From contig NZ_FOMD01000001.1 in the NCBI RefSeq assembly GCF_900112525.1, forward strand, positions 868,001 to 932,000: 64,000 nucleotides of DNA, written 5' to 3'. The stretch's first letter is position 1. Each line of letters opens with the position of its first letter. Shown piece after piece: positions 42,036 to 50,699 of the stretch. Below the pieces are notes generated by a model, which saw only the letters and a program-made list of their open reading frames with translations, was not told where the DNA came from and searched no databases. Both the position numbers and the translations under genes were made by a program. Origin of the DNA: Klenkia taihuensis (GTDB lineage: Bacteria; Actinomycetota; Actinomycetes; Mycobacteriales; Geodermatophilaceae).

Positions 42036-42895
42036 TCCCCGCGCCGTTCGACTACGTCCGGGTCTCCACCGTCGACGAGGCGGTGGCCGCCCTGGCCGAG
42101 CACGGCGAGGACGCCAAGGTCCTCGCCGGCGGGCACTCGCTGCTGCCGATCATGAAGCTGCGGCTGGCCGTGCCGTCGGTGCTGATCGACATCTCCGGGG
42201 TGCAGGAGCTGTCCTACGTGCGGGTCGAGGGCGACGAGGTCGCCATCGGCGCCACCACCCGGCACCACGAGCTGGAGAAGTCCGAGGTCGCGCAGGCCGA
42301 GGTGCCGCTGCTGCCGCACGTGGCGTCCCGGGTCGGCGACCCGCAGGTCCGGCACAAGGGCACCCTCGGCGGCACGGTCGCGCACTGCGACCCCGCCTCC
42401 GACCTGCCCACGGCGCTGCTGGCGCTCGGCGCGACCGTGGTGGTCCAGGGCCCGTCGGGCCGGCGTTCCATCCCGATCACCGAGTTCTTCCTCGGGTTCT
42501 TCGAGACCGCGATGGAGGAGGGCGAGCTCGTGGTCGAGCTGCGGGTGCCGCGCACCGGCGCCGGCGGCTGGGGCTACGAGAAGTTCACCCGCCGGGAGAA
42601 CGACTGGCCGATCGTGGCCGCCGCCGCGGTGCACCTGCCCGACGGCTCGACCGGGGTGGCGCTGGCCAACATGGGCGGCGTCGTGCTGCGGGCCTCGGCC
42701 GTGGAGGCCGCGCTGGCCGAGGGGAAGAGCATCGAGGAGGCCGCGGAGCTCGCCGCCGAGGGCACCTCGCCGTCGTCGGACATGCACGCCGACGCCGAGT
42801 ACCGCTCGCACCTGGCCCGCCTGCTCACCAAGCGCGCCCTGAAGGTCGCGGCCGGCGAGACCGGGGCCAGCACCGCGGAGTCCACCGCCGCGTAG
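42032..42895 (+). CDS. Molybdenum hydroxylase FAD-binding medium subunit
   Basis: 287 residues. [14 protein letters not shown] and [25 protein letters not shown] (in pieces: [16 protein letters not shown]) are the two FAD-contact motifs of CoxM/XdhB proteins. An Ala/Glu-rich C-terminal tail. Start GTG overlaps the linker ORF stop. Passes electrons from the 2Fe-2S subunit to an acceptor, likely quinone or NAD. Followed by a strong terminator. Confidence 0.94.
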   Translation: MIPAPFDYVRVSTVDEAVAALAEHGEDAKVLAGGHSLLPIMKLRLAVPSVLIDISGVQELSYVRVEGDEVAIGATTRHHELEKSEVAQAEVPLLPHVASRVGDPQVRHKGTLGGTVAHCDPASDLPTALLALGATVVVQGPSGRRSIPITEFFLGFFETAMEEGELVVELRVPRTGAGGWGYEKFTRRENDWPIVAAAAVHLPDGSTGVALANMGGVVLRASAVEAALAEGKSIEEAAELAAEGTSPSSDMHADAEYRSHLARLLTKRALKVAAGETGASTAESTAA

Positions 42896-42912
42896 CCGCC
42901 GTCGTGCGACGT

Positions 42913-42946
42913 CGGGGACCCGTTTCCGCGCGGGAACGGGTCCCCG
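42913..42946. terminator. Strong hairpin after the hydroxylase operon
   Basis: A 15-bp stem (CGGGGACCCGTTTCC against GGGAACGGGTCCCCG, one T-G pair) with loop GCGC. It lies between the converging medium-subunit and cysN genes and can end both. Confidence 0.85.
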
Positions 42947-42976
42947 GCGTCGTGTGACGGGTCGGGTCGAGCGGCG

Positions 42977-44263
42977 TCAGAGCATGCCGGCGCCGACGGT
43001 GGCGTTGGTGGCCTCGTCGACCAGGATGAAGCGGCCGGTCGCCCGGTTGCGGGCGTAGTCGTCGACGAACAGCGGCTGCGTGGTGCGCAGGGTGACCCGG
43101 CCGATGTCGTTGAGGCCCAGCTCGCCGGCCTCGACGTCGTGGTCGAGGGTGTTGACGTCCAGCCGGTGGTGCACCGACTTCACGATCGCCCGCACCGAGC
43201 GGGTGGTGTGCTTGAGCACCAGCTTGCGGCGGTCGCGCAGCGGCTCGTCGGTCATCCAGCACACGACCGCCTCCAGGTCCTGGGTGACCGTGGGGGCGTC
43301 CTGGACCGGGCAGAGCAGGTCGCCGCGGGAGACGTCCACGTCGTCGGCCAGCCGGACGGTGACCGCCATCGGCGCGAACGCCTGCTCCAGCGGACCGGAG
43401 GGCCCGTCGATGGCCGCGACCGTCGTCGTCAGGCCGCTGGGGAGCACCTGGACGGCGTCCCCCACCCGGACGACGCCGCTGGCCACGCTGCCGGCGTAGC
43501 CGCGGTAGTCGCGGTGCGCGTCGGACTGCGGCCGGATGACGTACTGCACCGGGAAGCGCAGGCCGGTGTGCACCAGCTCGCTGCCGACCTCGACCTCCTC
43601 GAGGTGGTGCAGCAGCGACGGGCCGTCGTACCAGGGCATGTTCTGCGACGGCGTCACCACGTTGTCCCCGGCCAGCGCCGAGATGGGGACGACGGTGACG
43701 TCGGGGACGTCGAGCCGGGCGGCGAAGGCGGTGAACTCGTCGCGGATGGCGGTGAAGACGTCCTGGGACCAGTCGACGAGGTCCATCTTGTTCACCGCGA
43801 CCACCAGGTGCGGCACCCGCAGCAGCGCGGCCAGGAACGCGTGCCGGCGGGACTGCTCGAGCATGCCCTTGCGGGCGTCGACCAGCACGATCGCCAGGTC
43901 CGCGGTGGAGGCGCCGGTGACCATGTTCCGGGTGTACTGCACGTGCCCGGGGGTGTCGGCGAGGACGAACGTGCGCCGGGGGGTGGTGAAGTACCGGTAG
44001 GCGACGTCGATGGTGATGCCCTGCTCCCGCTCGGCGCGCAGGCCGTCGGTGAGCAGCGACAGGTCGACGTGGTCACCGCGCGAGGCCCGGGAGATGGCCT
44101 CGTACTGGTCCTCCAGCACGGCCTTGGAGTCGTAGAGCAGCCGGCCGATCAGGGTGGACTTGCCGTCGTCCACCGAGCCCGCGGTGGCGATGCGCAGCAT
44201 GTCCTTGCGGGCGGTGGCGATCTCCGCGGCGGCGGTGGACAGGTCGTCGACGGGGGCGCTCAC
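42977..44263 (-). CDS. cysN: Sulfate adenylyltransferase large (GTPase) subunit
   Basis: 428 residues, EF-Tu-like GTPase: AGSVDDGKSTLIGRLLYDSK (P-loop), DTPGHVQYTRNM (G3), NKMDLV (G4), then beta-barrel domains. No CysC kinase is fused, so APS kinase is elsewhere or absent. With CysD it makes APS from ATP and sulfate, driven by GTP. GTG with AGGAGGTGG upstream. In this genome the cysD stop is 266 bases away and a membrane ORF on the opposite strand occupies the gap. Confidence 0.96.
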   Translation of the reverse strand: MSAPVDDLSTAAAEIATARKDMLRIATAGSVDDGKSTLIGRLLYDSKAVLEDQYEAISRASRGDHVDLSLLTDGLRAEREQGITIDVAYRYFTTPRRTFVLADTPGHVQYTRNMVTGASTADLAIVLVDARKGMLEQSRRHAFLAALLRVPHLVVAVNKMDLVDWSQDVFTAIRDEFTAFAARLDVPDVTVVPISALAGDNVVTPSQNMPWYDGPSLLHHLEEVEVGSELVHTGLRFPVQYVIRPQSDAHRDYRGYAGSVASGVVRVGDAVQVLPSGLTTTVAAIDGPSGPLEQAFAPMAVTVRLADDVDVSRGDLLCPVQDAPTVTQDLEAVVCWMTDEPLRDRRKLVLKHTTRSVRAIVKSVHHRLDVNTLDHDVEAGELGLNDIGRVTLRTTQPLFVDDYARNRATGRFILVDEATNATVGAGML

Positions 44264-44322
44264 GCGGCCACCTCCTGGGTGTCTGGCTGGCTGGGGAGCG
44301 CACCGGGGCGGACGCTGACCGG

Positions 44323-44538
44323 GTGTTCCTCGCGCCGCTGGTGCCCGGCCTGCTGGTCGTGGTGGTCGGCTACCTGGCCGGCTACGGCGCCACCTCGCTG
44401 GTCGACCACCTGCTCGGCGGGGCACTGGGCCCGCGCACGCCCGAGGTGGTGGGCTGGCTGACCGGCCTGGTGCTGCTGGTGGGCGTGCTGTGGTGGCTGC
44501 TGCGCCGGCGCCGCCGTGCGGACCGGCATCAGAAGTAG
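44323..44538 (+). CDS. Small two-TM membrane protein inside the cysD-cysN gap
   Basis: 71 residues: FLAPLVPGLLVVVVGYLAGY is helix 1, VVGWLTGLVLLVGVLWWLL helix 2, then RRRRRADRHQK. Third codon bases are almost all G/C, as in true genes here. It runs opposite to cysN and cysD and its end overlaps cysD's 3' end by 10 bases. No clear SD; start could also be a later GTG. Function unknown; sulfate uptake or sensing would be only a guess. Confidence 0.65.
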   Translation: MFLAPLVPGLLVVVVGYLAGYGATSLVDHLLGGALGPRTPEVVGWLTGLVLLVGVLWWLLRRRRRADRHQK

Positions 44539-45440
44539 CCCTCCTTCTTGCGGTCCTCCATGGCGGCGTCGCTGACCTTGTCGTCGCCGCGGGTGGCGCC
44601 GCGCTCGGTCAGCCGGGTGACCGCGATCTCGGCGATGACCTCCTCGACCGTCGACGCGGTCGAGCGCACCGCGGCGGTCAGGTTCGCGTCGCCGACGGTG
44701 CGGTAGCGCACCGACTCCCGGGTCACCGTCTCGCCGGGCTTGGCCGTGATGAACTCGTTGACCGCGTAGAGCATGCCGCCGCGGTCGACGACGTCGAGCT
44801 CGCGCGCCAGGTACAGCTCGGGGATCGCGATCTGCTCCTGCGCGATGTAGGACCAGATGTCCAGCTCGGTCCAGTTCGACAGGGGGAAGACCCGGATCGA
44901 CTCGCCGAGGTGGATGCGGCCGTTGTAGAGGTCCCAGAGCTCGGGCCGCTGGTTCTTGGGGTCCCACTGGCCGAACTCGTCGCGGAAGCTGAACACCCGC
45001 TCCTTGGCCCGCGCCTTGTCCTCGTCGCGGCGGGCCCCGCCGAACAGCGCGGTGAACCCGTGCTGCTCCACCGCTTCGAGCAGCACCGGGGTCTGGATGC
45101 GGTTGCGCGAGCCGTTGGGCTCCTCGCGCACGGTGCCGGCGGCGATCGCGTCGGGCACCGAGGCCACCACCAGCTCGACGCCGAGCTCGGCCACCCGGCG
45201 GTCGCGGAAGGCCAGCACCTCGGGGAAGTTCAGGCCGGTGTCCACGTGCATCACCGGGAACGGGATGCGGGCCGGCGCGAAGGCCTTGCGGGCCAGCTCC
45301 AGCATCACGATGGAGTCCTTGCCGCCGCTGAACAGCAGCACCGGCCGCTCCAGCTCGGCGGCGACCTCGCGCAGCACGTGGACGGACTCGGCCTCGAGCG
45401 TCTGCAGCTGGGTCAGGTGCAGGTCGGCGGTGGTGGTCAC
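44529..45440 (-). CDS. cysD: Sulfate adenylyltransferase small subunit
   Basis: 303 residues, PAPS-reductase fold. LLFSGGKDSIVMLELARKA is the PP-loop, HVDTGLNFPE, GGARRDEDKARAKERVFSFR and PLSNWTELDIWSYI are CysD patterns. Forms APS with CysN. GTG start 92 bases after the cysQ stop, with an ACCACA-GCGG-TGTGGT palindrome in that gap. Confidence 0.96.
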   Translation of the reverse strand: MTTTADLHLTQLQTLEAESVHVLREVAAELERPVLLFSGGKDSIVMLELARKAFAPARIPFPVMHVDTGLNFPEVLAFRDRRVAELGVELVVASVPDAIAAGTVREEPNGSRNRIQTPVLLEAVEQHGFTALFGGARRDEDKARAKERVFSFRDEFGQWDPKNQRPELWDLYNGRIHLGESIRVFPLSNWTELDIWSYIAQEQIAIPELYLARELDVVDRGGMLYAVNEFITAKPGETVTRESVRYRTVGDANLTAAVRSTASTVEEVIAEIAVTRLTERGATRGDDKVSDAAMEDRKKEGYF

Positions 45441-45483
45441 GCGCGGGCGCTCCGGGACTCGGGGACGGCGGTCAGGACCTCCA

Positions 45484-45499
45484 ACCACAGCGGTGTGGT
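45484..45499. promoter_or_regulatory. Operator-like palindrome upstream of cysD
   Basis: ACCACA-GCGG-TGTGGT, 6-base arms, in the 92-base gap between cysQ and cysD. It is the only clear dyad there. Could be a site for a sulfur regulator; none is encoded nearby. Confidence 0.35.
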
Positions 45500-45532
45500 G
45501 CGGATTCCGGCGACCAGTGTCCGGTACGGGCC

Positions 45533-46264
45533 TCAGCGCACCGCAGCCAGCACCCGGTCGGCCAGCTCGGGGCGGCACACCACCAGGTCGGGCAGCCACG
45601 CGTCTTGGGCGTTGTAGACCAGCGGCGACCCGTCCAGCCGCGACGTCCACAGCCCCGCGGCCCGGGCGACGGCGACCGGCGCGGCGGAGTCCCACTGGTA
45701 CATCCCACCGGCGTGCACGTAGGCGTCGGCCTCGCCGCGCACGACCGCCAGCGTCTTGTAGCCGGCCGACCCCAGCGGCACCAGGACGGCGTCCAGCGCG
45801 GCCGCGGCGGCCCGGGCGACCTCGGGGGCGCGGGACCGGGACACCGCCACCCGCAGCGGCCCGGCCGGCACCGGGGGGACGACGGGCGCCGGGTCGGTGG
45901 CCAGCACCTCGCCCAACGCGGGCAGGCCGACCGCGCCGACGGTGAGGTCACCGGGGCCTCGCTCCCACAGCGCGACGTGCACCGCCCAGTCGTGCCGGCC
46001 ACCGGCGCGGTACTCCTTGGTGCCGTCGAGCGGGTCGACCACCCACACCCGGTCCGCGGTCAGCCGTGCGGGGTCGTCGGCGGCCTCCTCGCTGAGCACG
46101 GCATCGCCCGGGCGGTGCGCGGCCAGCACCGCGGCGATCGCCCGCTGGGCGGCGGCGTCCCCGGCGTCCCCGAGCGCGCCGTCGCGCAGGTCGCCGTCCC
46201 GCAGCGGCAGCAGCACCTCGGCCGCGGCGCGGGCGGCCGCGACCGCGACCTGGACGTCGTTCAC
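45533..46264 (-). CDS. cysQ: 3'(2'),5'-bisphosphate nucleotidase
   Basis: 243 residues, inositol-monophosphatase fold: DAVLSEEAADD, then WVVDPLDGTKEY (the Mg-binding D-P-L-D-G motif) and QWDSAAPVAVARAAG near the end (WD). CysQ clears PAP in sulfate assimilation. GTG start overlaps the thioesterase stop (GTGA). Its place beside cysD/cysN supports the call. Confidence 0.91.
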   Translation of the reverse strand: MNDVQVAVAAARAAAEVLLPLRDGDLRDGALGDAGDAAAQRAIAAVLAAHRPGDAVLSEEAADDPARLTADRVWVVDPLDGTKEYRAGGRHDWAVHVALWERGPGDLTVGAVGLPALGEVLATDPAPVVPPVPAGPLRVAVSRSRAPEVARAAAAALDAVLVPLGSAGYKTLAVVRGEADAYVHAGGMYQWDSAAPVAVARAAGLWTSRLDGSPLVYNAQDAWLPDLVVCRPELADRVLAAVR

Positions 46265-46992
46265 GGGGCGGTGCCGTCGGTCGCGGCCTCCGCGTGGCCC
46301 GGGGCCCGCTGGCCGTCGGCGGTGGTCAGGTCACCGAAGTAGCGCTCCAGCAGCTCGGGGCGCGGGGACACGAACACGCCCTCGCCGCGGACCAGCTCGC
46401 GGTCGGGCTCGGCGGCCAGCGCGACGGTGCCGGTGACGACGGTCTTGCGGCCGGAGGTCTCGGCGACCCGGCCGACGAGCACCAGCGGGGTCTGCAGCGG
46501 GACGGCGCCGCGGTACTCCAGGCCCAGGTGCGCGGTCATGCCCCACCGGCCGGCGAGGAACGCGGTGCTGCCCAGCAGCTGGTCCATGAGCATCGCGGTC
46601 ATCCCGCCGTGGGAGTGCGCGGGCGGGCCCTCGTGCCGCAGCCCCAGGGTGCACTCGCCGACCACGGCGTCGCCCTCGCGCCGGAACCGCACCGGCGGGG
46701 CGAACCCGTGGCCGGCGCCGGAGACGGGGGAGTAGGTGCGGCGGAAGGTCGGCAGGTCGTCCAGCGCGGACAGGGTGTGCCGGTCGCGGGTGGCGGTGGC
46801 CAGCCGTGCGGTGAGCTCGCGCAGGCGGGCGGCGACGTCGGCCTGCTCGGCGGGGGGCACGGTGGTGGCGACGCTGGTCTCCAGCAGGTCCCGCACGGCG
46901 CTGCCCAGCTCGGTGACCGCCGCCTGCAGCTCCGGGTCGGGGGTGAAGGTGTCCTGCGGGGACGCGCCCCAGGACGACGGTGTCGTGGTCAC
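46261..46992 (-). CDS. PaaI-type hotdog thioesterase
   Basis: 243 residues. A helical N-terminal half of about 120 residues, then a hotdog domain: PPAHSHGGMTAMLMDQLLG is the PaaI/YiiD motif (HGG with acid) and LGLEYRGAVPLQTPLVLVGRV follows. Hydrolyses an acyl-CoA. GTG start; CAGACT seven bases ahead (leaderless type). First gene of the minus unit thioesterase-cysQ-cysD-(cysN). A link of thioesterase to sulfur metabolism is not known; co-location may be chance. Confidence 0.88.
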   Translation of the reverse strand: MTTTPSSWGASPQDTFTPDPELQAAVTELGSAVRDLLETSVATTVPPAEQADVAARLRELTARLATATRDRHTLSALDDLPTFRRTYSPVSGAGHGFAPPVRFRREGDAVVGECTLGLRHEGPPAHSHGGMTAMLMDQLLGSTAFLAGRWGMTAHLGLEYRGAVPLQTPLVLVGRVAETSGRKTVVTGTVALAAEPDRELVRGEGVFVSPRPELLERYFGDLTTADGQRAPGHAEAATDGTAP

Positions 46993-47017
46993 CCGGGGGA
47001 GTCTGGCACCCGGGCGG

Positions 47018-48451
47018 TCAGTCCTGACCGGTCGGGCCCGTGCGGGGCAGCCGGACGGTGAAGGTGGCGCCCTGCCCGGGGGCGGTGGTGAGGGTGACCG
47101 TGCCGTGGTGCGCGGCGACGAGCGAGGAGACGATCGACAGGCCCAGCCCGCTGCCGCCGGCGACCCGCGCCCGGGAGGCGTCGGCGCGGTAGAAGCGCTC
47201 GAACACCCGCTCGGCGTCCTCGGGCGGCAGGCCCGGGCCCTCGTCGGCGACCGCGACCAGGACGACGTCGGGGTCGGCCGGGTCCTCGGCCACCCGCACG
47301 GTGATCGGGGTGCCGGCCGGGGTGTGGGTGAGCGCGTTGGTCACCAGGTTGGCCAGCACCTGGCGCAGCCGGCCCTCGTCGCCGAGCACCACGGGGACGT
47401 CGGTGAGGGAGTCGTCCATGTCCAGGGTGATCGGCCGGTCGGGGGCGACGGCACGGGCGTCGTGGACGGCGTCGTCGGCCAGCTCGCCCAGGTCCACCGG
47501 CAGCGCGTCGACCGGTCGCTGCTGGTCCAGGCGGGCCAGCTGCAGCAGGTCCTCGACGAGGGAGCCCATCCGCGCGGCCTCGGACTCGATCCGGCCCATC
47601 ATCCGGTGGGTCTCGGCCGGCTCGGCGTAGGCGCCCTGCCGGTACAGCTCGGCGAACCCGCGGATCGAGGTCAGCGGGGTACGCAGCTCGTGGCTGGCGT
47701 CGGCGACGAACCGGCGCATCCGCCCCTCCGAGGCCCGGGCCTGCTCCTCCGAGGCGGCCTGGGCACGGAAGGCGCCCTCGATGCGGCCGACCATGCCGTT
47801 GAACGCCCGGGCCAGCCGGCCGACCTCGGTCCGGTCGTCGCCCTCGGGCACGCGCTGGGAGAGGTCCCCGGCGGCGATGGCCGCGGCGGTGTGCTCGACC
47901 TCGACCAGCGGGCGCAGGGAGGTGCGCACCAGCACGTAGCCGGTGACCCCGAGCAGCACCAGCACGACCAGCCCGACGACGACCTGGACGACGACCAGGT
48001 GGCCCAGCGTCGCCTGGTCCCCGGCCAGGTCAAGCCCGACCACGATGATCTGGTCGGTCGGCAGGGCCACGGCGATCAGCAGCCAGGTGGTGCTGCCGTC
48101 CCTGGCCTGCAGCGTGAAGGGCGCGTCGTAGTACTGCTGGATGGTCTGCGCGGTGATGCCCGACAGGTCGGGCAGGTCGTCGCCGGAGGTGTTGCCACCG
48201 TTGACGATGGCCCCGGACCCGCCGCTGTCGACGCAGGCCAGCAGCTCGGGCCCGACCAGCCGGTCGGGCTGCCCGCACGCCCGCTGGGCCTGCTGCACGT
48301 CCAGCAGCGAGTTGACCCGTTCGCGCAGCTGCTCCTGCTGCTGGTCGACCAGGTAGCTGCGCAGCATCGAGGTGCCGACGAAGCCGGTCACCGCGAGGGC
48401 GACGGCGACCAGGAGGACGAGCAGCGCCACCAGGCGCACCCGCAGGGGCAC
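47018..48451 (-). CDS. Sensor histidine kinase
   Basis: 477 residues from the GTG at 48451. TM1 at about 8-28, outside domain with two Cys (RACGQ, LACVD), TM2 at about 151-176, HAMP, HisKA with His254 in DASHELRTP, ATPase motifs LANLVTNALTHTP, DEGPGLPP and GSGLGLSIV. Cognate to the upstream regulator. In-frame codons continue 41 upstream of the GTG (ADIAADTATT...) without ATG/GTG/TTG, so the GTG is the only canonical start. A perfect hairpin lies between the pair. Confidence 0.92.
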   Translation of the reverse strand: MPLRVRLVALLVLLVAVALAVTGFVGTSMLRSYLVDQQQEQLRERVNSLLDVQQAQRACGQPDRLVGPELLACVDSGGSGAIVNGGNTSGDDLPDLSGITAQTIQQYYDAPFTLQARDGSTTWLLIAVALPTDQIIVVGLDLAGDQATLGHLVVVQVVVGLVVLVLLGVTGYVLVRTSLRPLVEVEHTAAAIAAGDLSQRVPEGDDRTEVGRLARAFNGMVGRIEGAFRAQAASEEQARASEGRMRRFVADASHELRTPLTSIRGFAELYRQGAYAEPAETHRMMGRIESEAARMGSLVEDLLQLARLDQQRPVDALPVDLGELADDAVHDARAVAPDRPITLDMDDSLTDVPVVLGDEGRLRQVLANLVTNALTHTPAGTPITVRVAEDPADPDVVLVAVADEGPGLPPEDAERVFERFYRADASRARVAGGSGLGLSIVSSLVAAHHGTVTLTTAPGQGATFTVRLPRTGPTGQD

Positions 48452-48510
48452 CCGGGTGCGCCACGGGTCGGCGGGGCGCCGGGCGGCCCTCGCCGGGGCG
48501 GGTGCGGACG

Positions 48511-48549
48511 CCGGGACGGGCGGGGAGGTGTCCTCCCCGCCCGTCCCGG
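48511..48549. other. Hairpin between the regulator and kinase genes
   Basis: Perfect 18-base arms (CCGGGACGGGCGGGGAGG and complement) with a three-base loop, 26 bases after the regulator stop and 59 bases before the kinase start. It probably attenuates transcription or stabilises the upstream mRNA, giving more regulator than kinase. Confidence 0.8.
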
Positions 48550-48575
48550 CGGTCGTCGCGGTGTCGGCGGCGATG

Positions 48576-49298
48576 TCAGCTCCCGCGCGGCAGCCGAAGG
48601 GAGTACCCGACGCCGCGCAGCGTGTGCAGCAGCCGGGGCTCGGTGGTGTCGATCTTGCGCCGCAGGTAGGAGATGTAGGACTCCACGACGTTGGCCTCGC
48701 CGTTGAAGTCGTAGTTCCACACGTGGTCGAGGATCTGCGCCTTCGACAGCACCCGGCCCGGGTTGCTCATCAGGTAGCGCAGCAGCTTGAACTCCGTCGG
48801 CGACAGGCTGATCAGCTCGCCGGCCTTGAGGACCTCGTGGGACTCCTCGTCCAGCTCGATGTCGGCGAAGACCAGGCGCGGGGCCTCCTCGACCTTGCGG
48901 GCCCCCTGGGTGCGGCGCAGCACCGCGCGGATGCGGGCCAGCACCTCGTCGAGGCTGAAGGGCTTGGTGACGTAGTCGTCGCCGCCCAGGGTCAGCCCGG
49001 ACACCTTGTCCTCGGCGGCGTCGCGCGCGGTGAGGAACAGCACCGGGGTGTGCGTGCCGTTCTGCCGCAGCCGGCGGACGACGCCGAAGCCGTCCAGGCC
49101 CGGCATCATCACGTCGAGCACGAGCAGGTCGGGGCGGAACTGCGCGGCGGCGGCCAGGGCCTGCTGCCCGTCGGCGGCGGTGGCGACCTCGAAGCCGGCG
49201 TAGCGCAGGCTCGCCGACAGCAGTTCCCGGATGTTCGGCTCGTCGTCGACCACGAGCAACCGCGCCTCGGGTGCTCGCTGGCCCACGGAACCGGTCAT
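48576..49298 (-). CDS. OmpR-family response regulator
   Basis: 240 residues. Receiver with Asp at about 62 (LLVLDVMMPGLDG), Thr/Lys as LTARDAAED and VTKPFS; winged helix ending HTLRGVGYSLR. The ATG at 49296-49298 is chosen because GGGAGGAC ends five bases upstream; two earlier starts (49337 and 49343) are in frame but have no SD. Pairs with the kinase downstream. Neighbour: an SIP-type reductase, 121 bases further and in the same orientation. Confidence 0.93.
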   Translation of the reverse strand: MTGSVGQRAPEARLLVVDDEPNIRELLSASLRYAGFEVATAADGQQALAAAAQFRPDLLVLDVMMPGLDGFGVVRRLRQNGTHTPVLFLTARDAAEDKVSGLTLGGDDYVTKPFSLDEVLARIRAVLRRTQGARKVEEAPRLVFADIELDEESHEVLKAGELISLSPTEFKLLRYLMSNPGRVLSKAQILDHVWNYDFNGEANVVESYISYLRRKIDTTEPRLLHTLRGVGYSLRLPRGS

Positions 49299-49419
49299 CT
49301 GTCCTCCCACGGAACGCTCGGGCGCGGTCGTCGTCATGGGCACACGGTGCGCACAGGGTCTGAGGTCGTCCTGGACGCTACCTGTGAGAACACTGCGAAC
49401 GGGGGCGCCGACGGCCAGG

Positions 49420-50196
49420 TCAGCCCGCGGGCGACATGGCGCGGCCGCGCCGCCAGTACCCGATCGCGTGGTGCTGCGCCCGGCCCAGGCCCCAGCGCCC
49501 GCGCAGGTCGGCCCGCACGGCCCGGACGGCGGCGGACTCCGCGGCCACCCAGGCGAACACGTCCGCGCCCGCCGGCGGGTCGAGGGCGGCGACGGCGTCG
49601 GCCAGCAGCGGCAGCGTGCCGGGCTCGGCGTCCCCGCGGTGCAGCCAGCGGAGCGAGACCCCCGGCGGGGCCGGCAGCGGCTGCTCCTCGGCCGGGCCGG
49701 CCACCTCGAGCAGGGCGGTGCCCCGGGTCGCCGGGTCGGCGGCGGCCAGGATGCGGGCGACGGCCGGCAGCGCGGTCTCGTCGGCGGCCAGCAGCAGCCA
49801 GCCGGCCGGGCGGTCCCCGAGCGGGGCGCTGCTGGCCAGGCCGAGCACGTCCCCGGGCTGCGCCGCGGCGGCCCACGCGGCGGCCGGGCCGTCGCCGTGC
49901 CGGACGAAGTCGACGTCGACCTCGCCGGTGGCCGGGTCCTGCCGGCGCGCGGTGTAGCTGCGCAGGCTCACCCCGTGGCTGCCCTGCGGCCACACGACCC
50001 GGCCGTCGCGGGCGACCGCCGGCCACGCGGGCCCGCGGTCGCCGACGCGCGGCACCAGCACGGCGAGGGTGGGGTCGGCGGCGGCGACCACCTCGGGGGC
50101 GCCGCGCAGGGTGACCCGGACGACGGAGGGCGTGACCGGGGCGGAGGAGACCACGGTCAGCACGTCGACGGGGCGGGCGCCGGTCGGGTCGGTCAC
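49420..50196 (-). CDS. Siderophore-interacting (SIP-type) flavin reductase
   Basis: 258 residues. VRVTLRGAPE, then GVSLRSYTARRQDPATGEVDVDFVRHGDGPAAAWA (in pieces: SLRSYTAR is the FAD loop) and FAWVAAESAAVRAVRADLR (NADPH-loop E), ending GYWRRGR. Reduces ferric siderophores in the cytoplasm with FAD and NAD(P)H. GTG start with TAGGCT eight bases ahead. No siderophore biosynthesis is nearby. Confidence 0.92.
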   Translation of the reverse strand: MTDPTGARPVDVLTVVSSAPVTPSVVRVTLRGAPEVVAAADPTLAVLVPRVGDRGPAWPAVARDGRVVWPQGSHGVSLRSYTARRQDPATGEVDVDFVRHGDGPAAAWAAAAQPGDVLGLASSAPLGDRPAGWLLLAADETALPAVARILAAADPATRGTALLEVAGPAEEQPLPAPPGVSLRWLHRGDAEPGTLPLLADAVAALDPPAGADVFAWVAAESAAVRAVRADLRGRWGLGRAQHHAIGYWRRGRAMSPAG

Positions 50197-50277
50197 GACC
50201 GGCCAGCCTAGGGGGCGGGACGGGCCGACCCGGCCGGTCCCGGGGGAGGGGACCGACCGGGCCGGCGTCCGCGGGGC

Positions 50278-50356
50278 CGGTGCTCACCCTGCGTGAGATC
50301 CGCTGCGCTCACGGTGGGGATCTCCCGGGCCCGATGACCACGCTACGTGAGCACCG
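50278..50356. other. Nested inverted repeats in a 293-base intergenic stretch
   Basis: CGGTGCTCAC (50278-50287) pairs with GTGAGCACCG (50347-50356); inside, GAGATCC (50295-50301) pairs with GGATCTC (50318-50324). It lies between the divergent SIP gene and the DUF2945 gene and includes short CGTGAG repeats. The rest of the stretch shows no ORF. Confidence 0.4.
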
Positions 50357-50489
50357 CGGCGCTGCGCCGTCGTCCGGCGGCGGTCTCACCCCGACGGGGG
50401 ACGGCCGGACCGGCCGGCGGGGCCGGGTGTGCTACCCCCCGGCCGTGGGCAGTGGTCGGCGACACCGGACGCGAGCACAGGAGGGCACC

Positions 50490-50699
50490 GTGAGCGACGA
50501 CCTGAAGAAGGGTGACGACGTCACCTGGAAGACCCACGGAACCGAGACCGAGGGCACCGTCACCCGCAAGATCACCGACGACACGAAGGCGGCCGGGCGC
50601 ACCGTCAAGGCCAGCGACGACGACCCGCAGTACGAGGTCAAGAGCGACAAGTCGGGCAAGAAGGCCGTGCACAAGCCCGACGCCCTGGAGAAGCAGTGA
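50490..50699 (+). CDS. DUF2945 (HVA1/TUDOR-like) protein
   Basis: 69 residues. LKKGDDVTWKTHGTETEGTV and YEVKSDKSGKKAVHKPDAL are the DUF2945/HVA1 core, a small SH3-like fold of unknown role. GTG with AGGAGGG in SD position. TGA overlaps the GTG of the next gene (GTGA). Actinobacterial members often travel with DUF2795 proteins, as here. Confidence 0.85.
   Translation: MSDDLKKGDDVTWKTHGTETEGTVTRKITDDTKAAGRTVKASDDDPQYEVKSDKSGKKAVHKPDALEKQ

Noticed and set aside
44260-44967. Minus frame linking cysD's end to cysN's start as one gene
   Set aside because: The reading frame differs from both cys genes and the peptide is His/Gln-rich without known motif.
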